Assembly: GCA_017938725.1 (NCBI GenBank)
Contig: JAGBAW010000004.1
Location: forward strand, 1-46,665
Length of the DNA stretch: 46,665 nt
Reading direction: 5' to 3'
Origin: Bacilli bacterium
GTDB taxonomy: Bacteria > Bacillota_I > Bacilli_A > RF39 > UBA660
Position numbers and translations under genes: made by a program. Of this stretch, positions 1 through 7,644 are shown piece after piece; position 1 is the first letter of the stretch, and every line of letters begins with the position of its first letter. The notes beneath the pieces were generated by a model, which saw nothing but the letters and a program-made list of their open reading frames with translations, was not told the DNA's origin and ran no database searches.

Positions 1-2
1 AT

Positions 3-548
3 ATAAAGAACAAATAATATAAATGAATAACTAAATAAATGTCCAATATAAATTAATATTTTCAAATTAATAAATTTATAACTTAAATAATATACTACCG
101 CACATAATAAGGATGATATTGATAAATATACATATATACCAGCACCCTCATATGATAGATAGTTACCTAAAATACCATAATAACCTATTAAATTTAGTAT
201 TATAGGCACAAACAATATACCAGTAAACCATGCTGCTTTATATGGCATATTCTTCCCAAAGTTTTTACTGAATAATGATATTGATAAAAATATTACCATT
301 TCTACTGATAGGGAAATAATTTTATAAATGTTTGACATATCAGTCCAATTAGTAAATGCAAATATTATACTTGCAAGTATTATTAATCCTGACCCTAAAT
401 ATAATAATGCTCTATCTTTATTAGCCTCTTTTTGTCTTATTCTTTCTTCTTTCCTTCTTTCAAGTTCTATCTTAGTTGGGCTTCCACATTTTGAACAAAA
501 TTTGCTATCTTCATTAATTTTATTTCCACATTTTGTACAATATTTCAT
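3..548 (-). CDS. Zinc-ribbon multi-pass membrane protein (partial, 3' end outside window)
   Basis: About 182 codons are visible and the frame runs off the left edge. The N-terminus is a four-cysteine zinc ribbon (CTKCG at residues 4-8, CSKCG near 22-26). A short charged, coiled-coil-like stretch rich in Glu, Arg and Lys follows. After that come several hydrophobic segments with few charges, so a cytosolic zinc ribbon is tethered to a multi-span membrane domain. I chose the ATG at 548 because it lies 7 nt from an AGGAGG; an in-frame ATG at 554 is only 1 nt from it. Zinc-ribbon proteins with this layout are common in Bacillota but mostly uncharacterised. No transport or catalytic motif is visible. 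It could be an accessory gene of the neighbouring peptide cluster, but the terminator at 633-670 separates them. Confidence 0.7.
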   Translation of the reverse strand, partial: MKYCTKCGNKINEDSKFCSKCGSPTKIELERRKEERIRQKEANKDRALLYLGSGLIILASIIFAFTNWTDMSNIYKIISLSVEMVIFLSISLFSKNFGKNMPYKAAWFTGILFVPIILNLIGYYGILGNYLSYEGAGIYVYLSISSLLCAVVYYLSYKFINLKILIYIGHLFSYSFILFVLY

Positions 549-632
549 ACTCATACCTCCTTTTAAATATTATATAACATTTTTAATATAAATGAAAGTA
601 TAAAATAAATCCCATTTATTTAATTAAGAATA

Positions 633-670
633 TTAAAAAAATTATGATCTTTTATTTATCATAATTTTTA
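633..670 (-). terminator. Intrinsic terminator downstream of the valS remnant
   Basis: On the minus strand a perfect A/T-rich stem (AAATTATGAT paired with ATCATAATTT, about 10 nt loop) is followed by a run of seven T. It overlaps the stop codon of the broken valS fragment and would end transcription coming from the YcaO and precursor genes. The arms are symmetrical, so it may also work in the other direction. Confidence 0.6.
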
Positions 671-885
671 ATTAAGTTTTTTAATTATCTCATTAAGAGT
701 TAATTTTTCACTTGCTTCAAATCCATGAAGCCCATTATAATGTAATTTATTCTCATTCATATGAGCAGTTTCATCCATTATAACTATTCTCTTTGAATTA
801 TGTCTTTTACCTACTTCGAAGTCATTTGGATCATGTGCAGGGCTATTTTAACAACCCATTTAATAAAATTAAACTCTATATGTAA
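668..885 (-). pseudogene. valS: Fragment of a bacterial-type valyl-tRNA synthetase (editing domain)
   Basis: Reading on the minus strand from about 850, one frame gives PAHDPNDFEVGKRHN and then MNEN, an YNG and an FE motif, ending at TAA at 668-670. This matches the CP1 editing domain of bacterial ValRS (family pattern TPAHDPNDFEIGxRHN ... MNENA..Y.G.dRFE). A one-base deletion separates it from an upstream stretch in another frame that encodes VVKIA, where the family has AVKIT; a degraded EF lies further upstream. Only about 70 codons remain, with no start codon, no HIGH or KMSKS motif and no anticodon-binding domain. The intact valS at 5224-7644 has CTFGDQTD at the same position and is a different ValRS type, so this is not a recent copy of it. 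It is most likely a relic of the displaced original gene. Confidence 0.75.
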
Positions 886-938
886 AAAACATACCACTAA
901 TGCTATAGAAGGTACGCTTTCTAATACTTGTTTAAAAT

Positions 939-1046
939 TTATTCACTAGTTCCATCGTCACAAGCACATCCACCGCCACCTGTAACACAAGCACATTGTG
1001 TATTTGATGTTGAATAATTAACAACTTTAAAATTAAGAATTTTCAT
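939..1046 (-). CDS. Candidate TOMM/LAP precursor peptide (35 aa, CAC-VTGGGG-CAC core)
   Basis: This is a 35-residue ORF 46 nt downstream of the RRE-SagB-YcaO gene, with a strong AAAGGAGG site. From the ATG at 1046 the leader is MKILNFKVVNYSTSNTQ. The tail is CACVTGGGGCACDDGTSE, with four Cys in two CAC pairs around a Gly4 stretch. The spacing from GGAGG is 12 nt for this ATG; an in-frame ATG at 1055 is only 3 nt away and would add MIV. A Cys/Ser/Thr/Gly-rich C-terminus beside a YcaO enzyme is typical of thiazole/oxazole-modified peptide substrates. Cyclodehydration of the Cys, and perhaps Thr or Ser, is inference. The leader is short, with no visible GG or other export cleavage site. An alternative is a small metal-binding peptide, but adjacency and composition favour a precursor. 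Confidence 0.72.
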   Translation of the reverse strand: MKILNFKVVNYSTSNTQCACVTGGGGCACDDGTSE

Positions 1047-1092
1047 TACTATCATATTCCTCCTTTCATATATAATATCATAATTTTAATTA

Positions 1093-3213
1093 TTATGCAA
1101 AATAATGTGGTAAAGTTCTACTTATTGGATTTATTATATTTTTTAATTCTGAATGCAAGTAATAATCAGCTTGATATCCAAAACTAATTGGTACTAATTT
1201 TTTACTAATTGCTCGTACTACCTTAATTTGTGAATCGGATGATTCTGACAAATCAACAAATACAGCATTTAAATCATCAATTAGTTTGTTAAAATTATAT
1301 GTTTCAGTAATATCAGCATATTCACCATTAGACCATAGCCATGAAATCTTTTGTGAATTTTCGTAAAAATGATAATATCTTCCATGATCATGTGGAGTTT
1401 TTATATTTTTAATTGAAGGAACTATATAATTTGGATTTTCCATTGCAAGTAATAAATTATACTCGGCTTCTTGCAAAGCTTTTAGCATTGCATCATTAAT
1501 ATTACCAATAGAGGCTGCAGCACCACTTACAAAACATGGATAATCCTTACTTATTATTATTACCAAAAATACAGGAAGATATTTGGATTCTAAATTTAAA
1601 ATATGAATTTTTCTATTTTTGACCCTCCAATAATTTATTCTTTTTTTTATGTGTTCTGAAAAATATTTTGGATTAACATGTTTTGGTGATTTTTGTTTAT
1701 ACCAAGAACGCATCACTGCATCTCTTTCTATTAACTCAGCTAAAGCACGCTTTTTAGCTTCATCATAATTAGAATATGCTGCAATACCGGAAGAATCACT
1801 TAAAAATAATTTTTTTTCTTTTTTATGACCATAGTAAACAAAATCTGTTGGTATATAATATTTACCAGTCATATCTTTTGTCCATTCTATTTTATTATTA
1901 CTATTATAAGAAGATAAATTCCACAAAAGACGCTGATTTTGAGATAATGGTGCAATCTCTTCTGGCTTATAAAAATATTCTGAGTTTTCTGATGAACCAA
2001 TATAATCTATTTTAACAATGCTAGAACGATACCTCTCATATCCCTCTATTATTGCCTTGCAAACTGCTTCATTGTAAGAAACTCCAGTTGCTCCGGCAAT
2101 TCTTTTACCATCCTTTCCGTATTTAGACCATGCTCCATAAAACGATGCATCTTCAATACTCAAATCATTTATTCCATAACTTTTAACTGGTTTATCTTCT
2201 CCCACGTATTTCTGTGCGATATCTGGTAATAGATTAGCATACTTAAATAATTCATTAGAAGAAGAATATCCTATTGCAATTGCTAAAATTGGAGATATAT
2301 TAGATTTTCCGATATCTAATTCATAAGTTAAAGGTTTGTCTAATATGCCGCCTAATTCACAGCTTGATAGTCCTTGTTCCTCACAATATAATGATATATT
2401 TTGAGCTACTTGCCCTACTTCTATTAAAGTTAATCTATACCCACGATTTGAATATTTATATGGTTGTCTATCTAAGTCGGCAGCAATAACTATTTGTATT
2501 GGGGAGTTAAATGCTAATAGTTCATCATTAAAACAAAATTTAAGTTGTTCTATATCTATTTTTTTGTTATAAAGAACTAAAACACTTTTTTCTGCATCAT
2601 ATTCATAATATCCGGCATCAAAATCCTTTTGTTTCTTTGTTACAATACAATAAATTTTGAGTGGAAATAATGCTCCACCACTCGGAGTAGCATGACGTGT
2701 TAATGAATATGCATAATCACATACATTTCCTAATTGTGAGAGCGATAATTGTTTTTCAGTTGAAAAATTTCTACAAGATTTACGATTGCTTTGTAGTTTG
2801 TAAAGAGAAGAAGTTATATCGTGCTTATAATTAAGTATTTGACCTAATTTTACATCTTTTCTTTTGCTTTTTTTATGTAAATTAACTTCATTTTGATCTA
2901 ATAATCGAAAATACTTAGGTGGATAATTGCTAATTGCGTGAAAATGACGATATTGTTCCCTTGAATCACTTATTAACTCCATATCATTTAATTCTAACAA
3001 AATTTCTTTGATAATTTTTGGATCAATTTTGGATATTTTTACAATTTCATTTAAAGTTCTATGTCCGTCACAAAATGATAACACATTCCATAAAATTGGA
3101 ACTATATCTCCATCAATGTCAAATTGTTTATCTTGATGTAAAAAACGAATTCCATTATTATATGGTACTGCAGGTACTACTAAAATGGGTTTATAATCTT
3201 TCCAATTTATCAT
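1093..3213 (-). CDS. RRE - SagB-type dehydrogenase - YcaO cyclodehydratase fusion protein
   Basis: Three modules are visible in 706 residues. Residues ~20-85 resemble the winged-helix PqqD-like RRE fold that binds RiPP leaders (pattern ...FDIDGDIVPILW...DGHRTLNEI...L..M.LI.D). Residues ~140-316 are a SagB/ThcOx FMN nitroreductase: RKSCRNFS, TPSGGALFP at 176-184, GYRLTLIEVGQVAQN at 258-272, then a late GLSSCELGG. Residues ~345-706 are YcaO: GATGVSYNEAVCKAIIEGYER near 373-393, a Ser-rich strand then ALAELIERDA at 490-499, and an ALQEAEYN near 579-586. In this family YcaO uses ATP to cyclise Cys/Ser/Thr onto the backbone, and SagB oxidises azolines to azoles. The C-terminus is LPHYFA rather than the usual PxPxP tail. 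GGAG lies 8 nt before the ATG. The gene starts 11 nt after the RSH gene and precedes the Cys-rich peptide. No transporter or protease is next to it. Confidence 0.88.
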   Translation of the reverse strand: MINWKDYKPILVVPAVPYNNGIRFLHQDKQFDIDGDIVPILWNVLSFCDGHRTLNEIVKISKIDPKIIKEILLELNDMELISDSREQYRHFHAISNYPPKYFRLLDQNEVNLHKKSKRKDVKLGQILNYKHDITSSLYKLQSNRKSCRNFSTEKQLSLSQLGNVCDYAYSLTRHATPSGGALFPLKIYCIVTKKQKDFDAGYYEYDAEKSVLVLYNKKIDIEQLKFCFNDELLAFNSPIQIVIAADLDRQPYKYSNRGYRLTLIEVGQVAQNISLYCEEQGLSSCELGGILDKPLTYELDIGKSNISPILAIAIGYSSSNELFKYANLLPDIAQKYVGEDKPVKSYGINDLSIEDASFYGAWSKYGKDGKRIAGATGVSYNEAVCKAIIEGYERYRSSIVKIDYIGSSENSEYFYKPEEIAPLSQNQRLLWNLSSYNSNNKIEWTKDMTGKYYIPTDFVYYGHKKEKKLFLSDSSGIAAYSNYDEAKKRALAELIERDAVMRSWYKQKSPKHVNPKYFSEHIKKRINYWRVKNRKIHILNLESKYLPVFLVIIISKDYPCFVSGAAASIGNINDAMLKALQEAEYNLLLAMENPNYIVPSIKNIKTPHDHGRYYHFYENSQKISWLWSNGEYADITETYNFNKLIDDLNAVFVDLSESSDSQIKVVRAISKKLVPISFGYQADYYLHSELKNIINPISRTLPHYFA

Positions 3214-3224
3214 ATAATTTACTC

Positions 3225-4664
3225 CTACTTTTTATTAAATTCTTCTATTTTTCTTTTTGCCTTTGTAGTTTGGACTTTATCTATCCATTCTTCTCTAGGA
3301 CCATATGACATTATATCAGTAATAATTCTTACTCTATCTTTATTATGAAGTATATAATCAGGATCCACTATTTTATCATTTACTATTGCTGATATCATTG
3401 TATTTCCAATATCAGAGTGTATTTTATAAGCAAAATCTATTGTAGTTGAACCTTTAGGGAGTTCTATTATTTCTCCTTTTGTTGTATAAACATATATTTT
3501 ATCAGCAAATAATTCTGATTTAACTTGACATACAAATTCTTGATTATCTGCAAATACTTTATTTATTTCTACAAGTGATTTAAAAAATTGATATTTATTT
3601 TTTAGATCCTCTTGCATTATATCTCTAGCATTACCTTTTTCAACATCCCAATAAGCCAATAATCCAAATGATGCTATCTTATCCATATCAAATGTTCTTA
3701 TCTGAGTTTGAACAAGTCTATCTTCTGGGCCAAACACTGTTGTATGAAGTGATCTATACATATTTGTTTTAGGATTACAAATATAATCTTTGAATTTATC
3801 ATTAATTGGATGATATTCTTGATGAATAAGTCCCAACGTTTGATAACAAGATGCTATATCATCTACCATTATTTTTAATGATAGTAAATCATGTATATCT
3901 GATATCTTATGACCTTCATTTAATCTCTTATATATACCATATATATTTTTTGTTCTAACCTTTATTTCATTTGGAATATTTTTATTAGTTAAAATACTAT
4001 TAATTGTAGATAACATTTCTTGTAAACAATTTTTACTATCATCTTCTATTTTTAATTTTATTTCTTCTATTCTTTTATACTTATCTAGATATAAATATTG
4101 AAGCGATAAATCTTCTAATTCTGATTTTATTCTATATGCACCAATATAATAAGCAAGAGGAACAAATATATCCATTGTTTCCATTGAATTTTCTTTTTGT
4201 TTAAATTCAGATTTAAACTGTAGTGTTCTCATATTATGTAATCTATCTGCAAGTTTTATAATTATTATTCTAGCATCAGTTGTTAATCCTGTAATAATTT
4301 TTCTAGTATTAGCCATATTTTGATCGTTTTTTGTAGAAAAATTTAATTTACTGATTTTTGTTACACCATCTACTAAATTAGCAACATCTTTATTAAAATC
4401 TTGGGCTATTGCTTCTTTAGTTATTTCAGTATCTTCCAATGTATCATGTAATAAACCAGCACATATCGTATCAGTATCAGCATGCATTTCAGATAAAATG
4501 TATGCTACATTTAATGGATGTGAAATGTACGGTTCTCCACTTTGCCTAAATTGTCCTTCATGTAAAGTTTCTGCATAGTGATAAGCCTTTTCAATTGATG
4601 ATATTCCTGACTCATTATATAATCTTACATTATTTAATAAATCATTTAAAGAAATTTCATTCAT
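3225..4664 (-). CDS. RelA/SpoT homologue, C-terminally truncated, synthetase Glu replaced
   Basis: 479 residues: an HD (p)ppGpp hydrolase domain, a nucleotidyltransferase-like synthetase domain, and a TGS domain at ~388-450. It ends soon after TGS, whereas full-length Rel proteins are about 700-740 residues and also carry helical, zinc-finger/RIS and ACT regions. Hydrolase residues are intact: H49, H73-D74 (LLHDTLEDT) and D140 (ADRLHNMRT). In the synthetase, R237/K239, D259 and HTT at 307-309 are kept. The motif that reads EIQIRT in active enzymes is here QTQIRT, so the Mg-binding Glu is Gln at 319. I infer a hydrolase-biased or regulatory enzyme. GGAGG lies 8 nt before the ATG. It is the first full gene of a transcript that also carries the YcaO gene, behind a possible attenuator. 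A full-length rel may exist elsewhere. Confidence 0.85.
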   Translation of the reverse strand: MNEISLNDLLNNVRLYNESGISSIEKAYHYAETLHEGQFRQSGEPYISHPLNVAYILSEMHADTDTICAGLLHDTLEDTEITKEAIAQDFNKDVANLVDGVTKISKLNFSTKNDQNMANTRKIITGLTTDARIIIIKLADRLHNMRTLQFKSEFKQKENSMETMDIFVPLAYYIGAYRIKSELEDLSLQYLYLDKYKRIEEIKLKIEDDSKNCLQEMLSTINSILTNKNIPNEIKVRTKNIYGIYKRLNEGHKISDIHDLLSLKIMVDDIASCYQTLGLIHQEYHPINDKFKDYICNPKTNMYRSLHTTVFGPEDRLVQTQIRTFDMDKIASFGLLAYWDVEKGNARDIMQEDLKNKYQFFKSLVEINKVFADNQEFVCQVKSELFADKIYVYTTKGEIIELPKGSTTIDFAYKIHSDIGNTMISAIVNDKIVDPDYILHNKDRVRIITDIMSYGPREEWIDKVQTTKAKRKIEEFNKK

Positions 4665-4682
4665 ATATTACACCTCCAACTA

Positions 4683-4722
4683 AATAAAAAGCGCGCAAAT
4701 TTCTATGTGAGAAATTAACGCG
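4683..4722 (-). terminator. Terminator or attenuator hairpin before the RSH gene
   Basis: On the minus strand CGCG-TT-AATTTCT pairs with AGAAATT-TG-CGCG around a 5-nt loop, followed by TTTTTATTT. The 5' arm contains the stop codon of the 41-codon ORF at 4715-4840, and the hairpin ends about 20 nt before the RSH start codon. A strong intrinsic terminator between a promoter with a short ORF and the next gene suggests either a monocistronic small transcript or attenuation of the RSH-YcaO operon. Confidence 0.7.
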
Positions 4723-4840
4723 TTTCATTTACTAATATTTTATTTGAAAGGTTAGAAAAAATAATCATATCTAAAAAGCATGATTTTAGCATGTCAATTA
4801 TTCCATCAAAAGATCTTAAAGATTTAATAAAACTATTCAT
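4715..4840 (-). CDS. Small ORF, 41 aa, possible leader peptide upstream of the RSH gene
   Basis: The ATG at 4840 lies 9 nt from AAAGG, and a good promoter sits about 30 nt further upstream. The product begins MNSFIKSLRSFDG and ends KILVNETR. It is moderately hydrophobic in the middle, could form an amphipathic helix, and has one Cys and no signal-peptide pattern. Its last codons form the 5' arm of the hairpin at 4683-4722, so ribosome position on this ORF could affect hairpin formation. I do not recognise a family. It could also be an independent small protein, or a chance ORF within a leader RNA. Confidence 0.45.
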   Translation of the reverse strand: MNSFIKSLRSFDGIIDMLKSCFLDMIIFSNLSNKILVNETR

Positions 4841-4871
4841 ATGAAATTTCCTTTCAAAATAATTACAACTA

Positions 4872-4900
4872 ATAATAATTCAAATTTCACAAAAAGTCAA
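4872..4900 (-). promoter_or_regulatory. Sigma-A promoter for the small ORF / RSH-YcaO operon
   Basis: Minus strand: TTGACT (4900-4895), a 17-nt spacer, TATTAT (4877-4872). This is close to the vegetative consensus with ideal spacing. It lies upstream of the ribosome binding site of the 41-codon ORF and is the nearest good promoter for the RSH, YcaO and precursor genes. Confidence 0.7.
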
Positions 4901-5157
4901 GCATTTTTTTATATTATTCGTTTGGCTAGCCTTATTGTATATTTTTTGTTTCACAATAAAGTACTTTTATAAATAATTGCAATTAAATCAGTCCTATAGG
5001 TTTGCTAATCATTTGGATACATTTACACATCGCATTCATTTACTAATATAGAACTCACTACCTTTGAATATGATATTTATTATAATGTAGTTTAAAACTA
5101 CAGTTAAAACTTTTCTAAATCTCTTATAGTCCATTATTATTGTATTTTATATAAAAT
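4901..5157. other. Gene-free intergenic region between valS terminator and RSH promoter
   Basis: I see no convincing gene here: the longest ATG ORF on the minus strand has 18 codons and no ribosome binding site. The region holds a second possible promoter (5079-5107). It also holds one copy (5035-5049) of the 15-bp direct repeat TTCATTTACTAATAT; the other copy (4724-4738) lies inside the 41-codon ORF. The repeat may mark a partial duplication. Confidence 0.4.
5079..5107 (-). promoter_or_regulatory. Possible promoter with palindromic operator filling the spacer
   Basis: Minus strand: TTAACT (5107-5102), a 17-nt spacer, TATAAT (5084-5079). The spacer contains a perfect 7+1+7 inverted repeat (GTAGTTT-T-AAACTAC, 5087-5101). 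A palindrome between -35 and -10 is a common operator position. Transcription from here would run towards the small ORF and the RSH gene. No protein-coding start follows closely, so its target is uncertain. Confidence 0.4.
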
Positions 5158-5192
5158 TAAAAAGATAGAAACTTCAAAATTTCTACCTTTTT
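5158..5192 (-). terminator. Intrinsic terminator of the HD-valS operon
   Basis: Minus strand: AAAAAGGTAGAAA, an 8-nt loop, TTTCTATCTTTTT. The stem has one G-U pair and a T tail, about 30 nt after the valS stop codon. The A-run on the other side would let it work in both directions. Confidence 0.75.
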
Positions 5193-5223
5193 TAATCAAA
5201 TCTTTTACTGAATTTTAAATTTC

Positions 5224-7644
5224 TTAGTCTTTTAAATCAAAATCAAGTTCAAAATTATCAATTGAATAATCGTTTTTAACTTCATTCATTTCTAAATTTT
5301 GAATAAATAATGTTGCACTAAAATCTTTAATAGATGATTCAATAGCATCTTTTAAGTCTTTATTAACACTTAATTTTAAATCTTTAACTGGTGTTTTAAG
5401 AGATACACTATTTATAGTTTTTTGTCCTCTTACTTGACTTATTATATCAATTATCGAATCTCCACTTTCCATTTCTTTACTAAAATTAAATTCTAATGGT
5501 TTAATTTCAGTTAAATGAATTGATTTATTATCTTTATATAATTCTTGATATATTTCTTCAGTTATGAATGGGAAGAATATACTAAAGTCCTGTAATAATT
5601 TATAAAGAATTGTATAAACTGTTTTTTGCCCTGAATATCTTGGTTCAATTCCAAACTCTTCAGGTCTATATAATCTATGTTTAACAATTTCAATATAGTT
5701 ATCACAGAAATTCCAGAAGAATTTTTCTAAATGGTTAAGTGCTAATCCAACTTCATATTCATCAAGATATTTTAAGAATCCATTTTCCATTTCTTGGAAC
5801 TTACCTAAAATCCATTTATCTATATATTCATAATTATTAAATTCTTTATCTTCATAATCTACTAAATGCATTTCAATAAATTTAGAAACATTCCAAATTT
5901 TATTAATTAATTTTTTACCACGAAGTAATGTTTCATCACTAAATACTATATCAGTTCCAAGTCTTCCTGTTCCTGCCCAATATCTAACAACATCTGCTGA
6001 ATATTGATTTATAGCATCCATTGGTTCAACTTTACTATTTCCTTTAGATTTACTAATTTTTTCTCCTTTATTAGCCATAACAAATCCTGAAATCATAACA
6101 TTATCCCATGGTCTTGTACCGAAATGATAGAATGATTTAACTATTGTATAGAAATCCCATGTTCTAATTATTTCTGATGCATTTGTTCTTAAACTCATAG
6201 GTTTTAATATTGATTCATAATTGTTTTTTTCACCATATTTCATATTAATTAATGGAGTTACTGATGAAGTTGCCCATGTATCCATAACATCAGTTTCAGG
6301 TACAAATTCGGTACAACTACATTTTGGACACTTATCAACTACTGGTTTATCAGTTAGTGGATTTACTGGTAATTGTTCTTCAGTTGCAAAAATAGGTTCT
6401 CCACAATCTTTACAATACCAAACTGGAAATGGTACACCAAAATATCTTTGCCTTGAAATACACCAGTCCCACATAATGTTTTCAACCCATTCGTTGTATC
6501 TATTATGCATATGGTCTGGATGCCATTTAATTTCATTACCTATTTTAATGAAATCATCCTTATGATTCATAGTATCAATAAACCATTGTTTCATTACTGA
6601 GTATTCTACTTCTTTTCCGCATCTTTCGTGTGTTTGTACTTCATGTTCTAATTCTTCAATTTTAACTACAAATCCACCTGCTTGTAAATCTTCTAGTATT
6701 TGTTTTCTTGCTTCTTTAATTTTCATTCCACCATAATTTGCAACTGATTCAATTATTCTTCCATTATCAGTGAAAATGTATTTTAAAGGCAAATTATATT
6801 TTTTCCACCACTCAATATCTGTTTGATCTCCAAATGTACAACACATAACTACACCTGTACCTTTATCAATAGCAACTTTTTCATCAGCCATTATAGGAAC
6901 CTCAACATCAATTACAGGAATATGTGCAGTCTTTCCAATTAAGTGATTATGCTTTTCATCATTAGGATTAACAAATACACATACTATTGCAGGTAATAAT
7001 TCTGGTCTTGTTGTAGCAATTGTAAATTCTTCTCCATCTTCAACTGTTTTAAAATTAACATAGTTAAATGTTGTTTTAATTGTTTTTGTTTCAAGTTCTG
7101 CTTGTGCTATTGAAGTTAAACACTCATTACACCAAAGTGCAGGGCTTTCTTTATGATAACAATGTCCTTTATTAATTAAATCAAGGAATGATCTTTGACT
7201 TATTTTAATAGTTGATGGGCTAACTGTTTTATAATGAATATTCCAGTCTGTACTTACACCCATTTTACTAAATAGTTCTTGGAATTCTTCTTCATATTTG
7301 TCGGTAGTCTCATAACATAATTTTGAAAATTCTTCTCTACCTATTTCATGAGCTTTTTTACCTTGTTCTTTTTCAACTAATCTTTCACTAGGAAGTCCAT
7401 TGTCATCAAATCCAAATGGATAAAAAATATTAAATCCTCTTAATCTTTTATATCTTGCAATCATTTCAGTTTGAGAATATGAGAATATGTGACCAATATG
7501 AATTTTACCATTAACTGTTGGTGGTGGTGTATCTATTGAGAATACTTCTCTTTGATCTGGTTTAAAATTATATATACCATTTTCTTTCCAATAATTTAAC
7601 CATTTATTTTCTTTTTCTTCAGCATTATATTTCTTATCTAACAT
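5224..7644 (-). CDS. valS: Valyl-tRNA synthetase, archaeal/rickettsial type
   Basis: An 806-residue class I synthetase that charges tRNA-Val and edits mischarged Thr. HIGH is HIGH at 49-52 and the KMSKS loop is KISKS at 529-533. The editing domain has TTRPE at 211-215 and GTGVVMCCTFGDQTD at 262-276. A four-Cys zinc site (C411, C414, C439, C442) lies before the second half of the catalytic domain. The GFDDNGLPSERLVEK and CTFGDQTDIEWW blocks and the length of about 800 are those of the archaeal/rickettsial clade. Typical Bacillota ValRS has TPAHDPND at the same place, is ~880 residues and ends in a long coiled coil, which is absent here. It overlaps the HD gene by 11 nt and shares its valine T-box leader. 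The position next to ysxE and spoVID is the ancestral Bacilli valS site, so the clade is unexpected. Confidence 0.95.
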   Translation of the reverse strand: MLDKKYNAEEKENKWLNYWKENGIYNFKPDQREVFSIDTPPPTVNGKIHIGHIFSYSQTEMIARYKRLRGFNIFYPFGFDDNGLPSERLVEKEQGKKAHEIGREEFSKLCYETTDKYEEEFQELFSKMGVSTDWNIHYKTVSPSTIKISQRSFLDLINKGHCYHKESPALWCNECLTSIAQAELETKTIKTTFNYVNFKTVEDGEEFTIATTRPELLPAIVCVFVNPNDEKHNHLIGKTAHIPVIDVEVPIMADEKVAIDKGTGVVMCCTFGDQTDIEWWKKYNLPLKYIFTDNGRIIESVANYGGMKIKEARKQILEDLQAGGFVVKIEELEHEVQTHERCGKEVEYSVMKQWFIDTMNHKDDFIKIGNEIKWHPDHMHNRYNEWVENIMWDWCISRQRYFGVPFPVWYCKDCGEPIFATEEQLPVNPLTDKPVVDKCPKCSCTEFVPETDVMDTWATSSVTPLINMKYGEKNNYESILKPMSLRTNASEIIRTWDFYTIVKSFYHFGTRPWDNVMISGFVMANKGEKISKSKGNSKVEPMDAINQYSADVVRYWAGTGRLGTDIVFSDETLLRGKKLINKIWNVSKFIEMHLVDYEDKEFNNYEYIDKWILGKFQEMENGFLKYLDEYEVGLALNHLEKFFWNFCDNYIEIVKHRLYRPEEFGIEPRYSGQKTVYTILYKLLQDFSIFFPFITEEIYQELYKDNKSIHLTEIKPLEFNFSKEMESGDSIIDIISQVRGQKTINSVSLKTPVKDLKLSVNKDLKDAIESSIKDFSATLFIQNLEMNEVKNDYSIDNFELDFDLKD

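Noticed and set aside
328-591. Plus-strand open frame of 87 codons
   Set aside because: It lies opposite the zinc-ribbon membrane protein, which has clear CxxC motifs and a ribosome binding site on the minus strand.
4901-5157. tRNA or other structured RNA gene in the gap between valS and the RSH gene
   Set aside because: I found no cloverleaf, T-loop GGTTCGA-like sequence or strong extended structure; only promoter-like elements and a short palindrome.
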